DNA from: Pelagerythrobacter marensis
Lineage (GTDB): Bacteria; Pseudomonadota; Alphaproteobacteria; Sphingomonadales; Sphingomonadaceae
NCBI RefSeq assembly: GCF_001028625.1
Contig: NZ_CP011805.1
Span: 2,713,001 to 2,777,000, forward strand
DNA length: 64,000 bases
Direction: 5' to 3'
In this document: positions 60,877 through 64,000 of the stretch, one piece after another
Layout: every line of letters begins with the position of its first letter
How positions within the stretch are numbered: position 1 is the first letter of the stretch
The notes under the pieces: model-generated
The model's database searches: none
The model's input: the letters and a program-made list of their open reading frames with translations, nothing else
Told to the model about the DNA's origin: nothing
Program-made: the position numbers and the translations under genes

Positions 60877-61787
60877 CGATAAAGCGCGTTGCCATCGTGG
60901 GCCTCGGGCTGCTGGGGGGATCGGTCGGCCTGGCGATTTCCGAATGCCTGCCCGGCGTCGCGACAACCGGCTACGACGCCGATCCCGAAGTCCGCCGACG
61001 CGCTGCCGAGCGGGGCCTGGCCGGAACCGTCTGCGACACGCCGGCCGAGGCGGTGCGCGATGCCGACCTGGTGCTGTTCTGCGTGCCGGTCGGGGCGATG
61101 GAGGCCGCCGCGCGCGCCTGTGCCGAGGCTCTGCCGCCGGCGGCGATCGTTTCCGACGTGGGATCGTCCAAGGCCTCGGTCGGCGAGGCGCTGGCGCGCG
61201 CGCTGCCGGGCCGCCGGGTGATCCCCGCGCACCCGGTCGCGGGGACGGAGCGGAGCGGGCCCGACGCCGGCTTCGCCAGCCTGTTCCGGCAACGCTGGTG
61301 CATCCTGACCCCGCCCGCCGATGCCGACCCGGCGGCGGTCGAGGCACTTGGCCAGTTCTGGGAAGCCCTGGGCGCCCGGGTGGAGATCATGGACGCCGCG
61401 CACCACGATCTCGTGCTCGCCGTCACCAGCCATATCCCGCACCTTATCGCCTATACGATCGTCGGCACCGCCTCCGACCTTGAAGACGTGACCCGCAGCG
61501 AAGTGATCAAGTATTCGGCCGGCGGTTTCCGTGACTTCACCCGCATCGCCGCCAGCGACCCGACCATGTGGCGCGACGTGTTCCTTTCCAACCGCGACGC
61601 GGTGCTGGAAATGCTTGGCCGCTTCACCGAAGACCTGACCGCGCTGCAACGCGCGATCCGGCGGGGGGATGGGGAGGCGCTGTTCGACCTGTTCGCCCGC
61701 ACGCGGGACATTCGCCGATCAATCCTGGAGCAGGGGCAGGACGATGCCCGGCCCGACTTCGGCCGGGCGGATCACGCCGATCGCTAG
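60873..61787 (+). CDS. tyrA: Prephenate / cyclohexadienyl dehydrogenase
   Basis: 304 residues. KRVAIVGLGLLGGSVGLA is the NAD motif; PAHPVAGTERSGPDAGFASLF and VTSHIPHLIAYTIVG carry the TyrA catalytic histidines; GGFRDFTRIAASDPTMWRDVF is diagnostic. Converts prephenate or arogenate to the tyrosine precursor. Coupled to hisC. Its end overlaps the convergent plsC gene by 4 bases. Confidence 0.94.
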   Translation: MTIKRVAIVGLGLLGGSVGLAISECLPGVATTGYDADPEVRRRAAERGLAGTVCDTPAEAVRDADLVLFCVPVGAMEAAARACAEALPPAAIVSDVGSSKASVGEALARALPGRRVIPAHPVAGTERSGPDAGFASLFRQRWCILTPPADADPAAVEALGQFWEALGARVEIMDAAHHDLVLAVTSHIPHLIAYTIVGTASDLEDVTRSEVIKYSAGGFRDFTRIAASDPTMWRDVFLSNRDAVLEMLGRFTEDLTALQRAIRRGDGEALFDLFARTRDIRRSILEQGQDDARPDFGRADHADR

Positions 61788-62482
61788 CGGCTGGGCGGCG
61801 AGCTGGTGTTGAGGGCATTGATCGCTTCGATCACTTTTGCCTCGACTTCGGCGCGCGGCAGCCCCGGCGCAATCGGTTCTGCAAAGCGATAGGTAATCGT
61901 CCCCGGCCGTTTCATTCCGCGATGATAGAGCGGGCCGCTGTCGACCGCGACGGGTACGACTGGCAGCGCCAGCAGCTTGTAGAGACCGGCGAACCCGGCC
62001 TGAAGCGGTGCGCGTTCGCCATGCGCGATGCGGGTTCCTTCGGGGAATATCGCGAGCGGCCGCCCCGCCGCCACGAAACCGCGCGCGGCCGCGACCATCG
62101 CTCGCAGAGCACGGGCCCCCTCTTCGCGCGAAACCGAAATGCAGCCGTAAGCCCGCGCGGCGCGGCCCCAGCCCGGAATGGCAAACAGTTCACGCTTGGC
62201 GAACGGGGCGGGATGATCGAACAGGCAAGGCAGGTCGATCGCTTCGAAGAAACTCTCGTGCCGGATGGCATAGAGCGCCGGCCCTGCCAGCGGGGCCCCT
62301 TCGATCCGTATCTCGATCCCCAGCAGACTGCGGCAACAGAACCGGTGAAACCCGCACCATCCTGCGACGACTTTGGGCAAGGCGGAACTGCCGATTGCCG
62401 CCATCGCCAGCGAGGCGAGCACGTAGAAGACACTGCCGAAATAGAACGTCGGATAGAACGCGAGGTTGCGCAGAACGATCAT
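61784..62482 (-). CDS. plsC: 1-acyl-glycerol-3-phosphate acyltransferase
   Basis: 232 residues from ATG 62482. The HX4E acyltransferase motif reads IRHESFFEA, and FPEGTR is the glycerophosphate-binding motif; an N-terminal TM (FYFGSVFYVLASLAMAAIG) anchors it in the inner membrane. Makes phosphatidic acid. Start overlaps the DUF218 stop in ATGA; last gene of the ftsE-ftsX-DUF218-plsC run. Confidence 0.93.
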   Translation of the reverse strand: MIVLRNLAFYPTFYFGSVFYVLASLAMAAIGSSALPKVVAGWCGFHRFCCRSLLGIEIRIEGAPLAGPALYAIRHESFFEAIDLPCLFDHPAPFAKRELFAIPGWGRAARAYGCISVSREEGARALRAMVAAARGFVAAGRPLAIFPEGTRIAHGERAPLQAGFAGLYKLLALPVVPVAVDSGPLYHRGMKRPGTITYRFAEPIAPGLPRAEVEAKVIEAINALNTSSPPSR

Positions 62483-63018
62483 CCCTTCGCCCCCCGCCAC
62501 AGGCGCGAAACCACGCTGGCCAGCAGTTTGTGATATTCCAGGAACAGGATGCGCAGCGAAGGCTGCGAAGGAACCGCATCGCGCACCACCTCGACCCCGT
62601 CGGGTAGGGTCCGCTGCAGTTCCCCTGCGGCGCGGCGCATATGCCAGTCGGTCGTTACCAGTCGCAGCGAACGGACCCGTCGCGCCCGCACCCACTGCGC
62701 GGTTTCGGCTGCATTTCCGCGCGTATCGACGGCGGAAAAGCCCAGCGAGACGCAGCATTCCATCGTCGCCATCGAAACCTCGAACTGTTTGGCGAACTCG
62801 ATCGGGCGCACTTCGGGATCGACCCCGGTGACAAGCATGGCGCGTGCATCGCCAGCTTGCAGAACCTCCAGCCCGCGCTCTATCCGCCCTGCTGCCCCTG
62901 TCGGCACGATAACGGCATCGGTCCTGGCCGCTTCGACCGGCCCGGGCAGGGCAATCGCAAACCACAAGAAGCCCAGCGCCCAGACGAGCACCGCAGCGGA
63001 AACCAGTCGGCGGATCAT
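62479..63018 (-). CDS. YdcF / DUF218 family protein
   Basis: 179 residues from ATG 63018. One N-terminal TM (RRLVSAAVLVWALGFLWFAIALP), then DAVIVPTGAAGRIERGLEVL, MLVTGVDPEVRP and VTTDWHMRRAAGELQR, the DUF218 pattern. Members such as ElyC/SanA take part in envelope maintenance. The operon with ftsX and plsC fits an envelope role. Overlaps ftsX by ATGA. Confidence 0.87.
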   Translation of the reverse strand: MIRRLVSAAVLVWALGFLWFAIALPGPVEAARTDAVIVPTGAAGRIERGLEVLQAGDARAMLVTGVDPEVRPIEFAKQFEVSMATMECCVSLGFSAVDTRGNAAETAQWVRARRVRSLRLVTTDWHMRRAAGELQRTLPDGVEVVRDAVPSQPSLRILFLEYHKLLASVVSRLWRGAKG

Positions 63019-63947
63019 AGTATTCTCCGAAGTGCCGACAGCACTGTGAACCGCGCTGTAACGATTGCAATCACAACGCCTGCCAGCGGGATGGCGGCGA
63101 GCGCAACCCAGTCGCCCATACCCAATCCGCCCCCGGCGATCATCCCGGAGCCCAACTGCCGGAACTGCCGCGCGAGAACGAACATTGCCGTAAGGCCGAG
63201 GGCGAGGCCGACGATCCCGCCGATCAGCGCGTCCTGCGCGATCGAGCGCTGGAAAATACGCGCGATCTGGCCATCGGTGCCGCCCAGCAGGTGAATGATC
63301 TCGATCGTGTTGCGGTTGCTTCCCAGCGCCGAGCGCGCCGCAAGCCAGACTGCCGTCGCGCTGGTCAGGGCAAGCAGAACGACAAGCGCAATCGCCAGCC
63401 ATTGGAGCGCCGCGATCACATCGAATACCGGGCCGAGCCAGCTCGCCTGGGCATCGACCCGTGCGCCCGGCGCAATTTCCGTCAACCGTGCCTGCAACCG
63501 CGCCACTGCGTCGGCGTTCGCCGCCCCGCGCAGCCGCACGTCGATCAACGCGGGAACGGGGACGGTCGCCTCTCCGCTCCCAATGCCCAGCCACGGTTCG
63601 AGCAGTTCCTCCAACTCGCTTTCGGGCACGCGCCGGTACGTCGCGACCGCGGGATCGGCGGAAAGCGCCGCTTCAACCGCGTCGGTCTGCTGTTCCCGTT
63701 CCTGAGGCAGTGCCTCGAGCACTTGCACGGTTGCACCGCCGTCCAGCTCGGCGCGCGCCGCATCCGCCATGTTCTGCAGCGCGAGTCCGCCGGCTGCTGC
63801 GATCACCGTCAATGCCACCATGATCGCAATGACCCACGGCATCGGTCCCGCCAGCCGCGCTTGCGGCACCAGGCGCGCGGCACGTTCCCCCCCGAACGGA
63901 GCGAACCCCTTGCGCAGGGCGCGATTGAGTCCGGGCCGGTCGGTCAT
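63015..63947 (-). CDS. ftsX: Cell division protein FtsX
   Basis: 310 residues. Four membrane segments: WVIAIMVALTVIAAAGGLAL first, then a periplasmic loop of ~130 residues, and three at the C-terminus (ALQWLAIALVVLLALTSATAV; LIGGIVGLALGLTAMFVLA; WVALAAIPLAGVVIAIVTA). RNTIEIIHLLGGTDGQIARIF is the FtsX signature. With FtsE it relays ATP hydrolysis to peptidoglycan hydrolases at the septum. The longer N-terminal tail is usual in this order. Confidence 0.93.
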   Translation of the reverse strand: MTDRPGLNRALRKGFAPFGGERAARLVPQARLAGPMPWVIAIMVALTVIAAAGGLALQNMADAARAELDGGATVQVLEALPQEREQQTDAVEAALSADPAVATYRRVPESELEELLEPWLGIGSGEATVPVPALIDVRLRGAANADAVARLQARLTEIAPGARVDAQASWLGPVFDVIAALQWLAIALVVLLALTSATAVWLAARSALGSNRNTIEIIHLLGGTDGQIARIFQRSIAQDALIGGIVGLALGLTAMFVLARQFRQLGSGMIAGGGLGMGDWVALAAIPLAGVVIAIVTARFTVLSALRRIL

Positions 63948-64000
63948 GACACGCCCCGGTCGCCGCGCGCGGCGCGGGGGGGATATCGCAAAACGCCGGT
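63944..64000 (-). CDS. ftsE: Probable FtsE, last 18 codons
   Basis: Open frame from the right edge to a stop at 63944-63946 that overlaps the ftsX start in ATGA. The residues TGVLRYPPRAARGDRGVS have no diagnostic motif; the call rests on position immediately upstream of ftsX, where ftsE is expected. Confidence 0.5.
   Translation of the reverse strand, partial: TGVLRYPPRAARGDRGVS

Noticed and set aside
61784..63070. One long 428-residue minus-strand gene
   Set aside because: Only the last 232 residues are PlsC; the front part is an out-of-frame reading of the DUF218 gene.
1..64000. CRISPR array, complete transposon or rRNA
   Set aside because: No regularly spaced direct repeats, transposase motifs or rRNA sequence were seen.

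Overview
The window reads as chromosomal DNA of a GC-rich alphaproteobacterium, most likely Sphingomonadales (Erythrobacteraceae or Sphingomonadaceae). The evidence is the density of TonB-dependent receptors, the split methionine synthase (two MetH parts) and split glycine decarboxylase (GcvPA/GcvPB), metX-metW for homoserine acetylation, a tandem glycine riboswitch, and heavy use of 1-8 bp start/stop overlaps. This placement is inference; no marker gene such as 16S is present. About 60 protein genes, one tRNA and one riboswitch are supported.

Layout. 1-2005: end of the hexuronate operon (uxaC fragment, uxuB). 2014-4247: a thiolase-like protein of TLP1 type divergent from a flavin reductase. 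4256-10378: methionine cycle operon (ArsR-methyltransferase fusion with a palindromic operator at its start, metF, metH part 1, a GNAT enzyme, metH part 2). 10441-15215: glycine riboswitch and gcvT-gcvH-gcvPA-gcvPB. 15252-18136: lipid-linked glycan flippase, nucleotidyltransferase, and a divergent Nmad3-like protein. 18123-25619: valine degradation operon (mmsA, two small lipoproteins, acyl-CoA dehydrogenase, HIBCH, enoyl-CoA hydratase, mmsB) with a divergent LysR regulator. 25657-25730: tRNA-Gly(CCC).

26015-36725 is accessory in character: an SDR/AraC pair, then a DctB/DctD two-component system divergent from dctA, a Tat-like secreted esterase and a TonB receptor, closed by a strong hairpin. 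Two near-identical 18-bp palindromes, 32 bp apart, sit between dctB and dctA.

36801-56012 is a catabolic island of CoA-ester and oxygenase genes: PaaI-type thioesterase, nitronate monooxygenase/enoyl-reductase-like protein, SCP2-type thiolase, PaaN-like aldehyde dehydrogenase, carotenoid/stilbene cleavage oxygenase, DUF1295 membrane protein, a regulator with two HxlR domains in one chain, TonB receptor, SDR, an epoxide-hydrolase-fold protein, two acyl-CoA ligases, another SDR and two more thiolases. The gene set suggests import, oxidative C=C cleavage, CoA activation and beta-oxidation-like breakdown of an unknown hydrophobic substrate. A shared 16-bp motif (15/16 identical) lies upstream of the oxygenase and the DUF1295 gene.

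56109-64000 returns to core genes: S-formylglutathione hydrolase, a DUF1993 protein, metW-metX, divergent hisC-tyrA, and a plsC / DUF218 / ftsX / ftsE operon that runs off the right edge.
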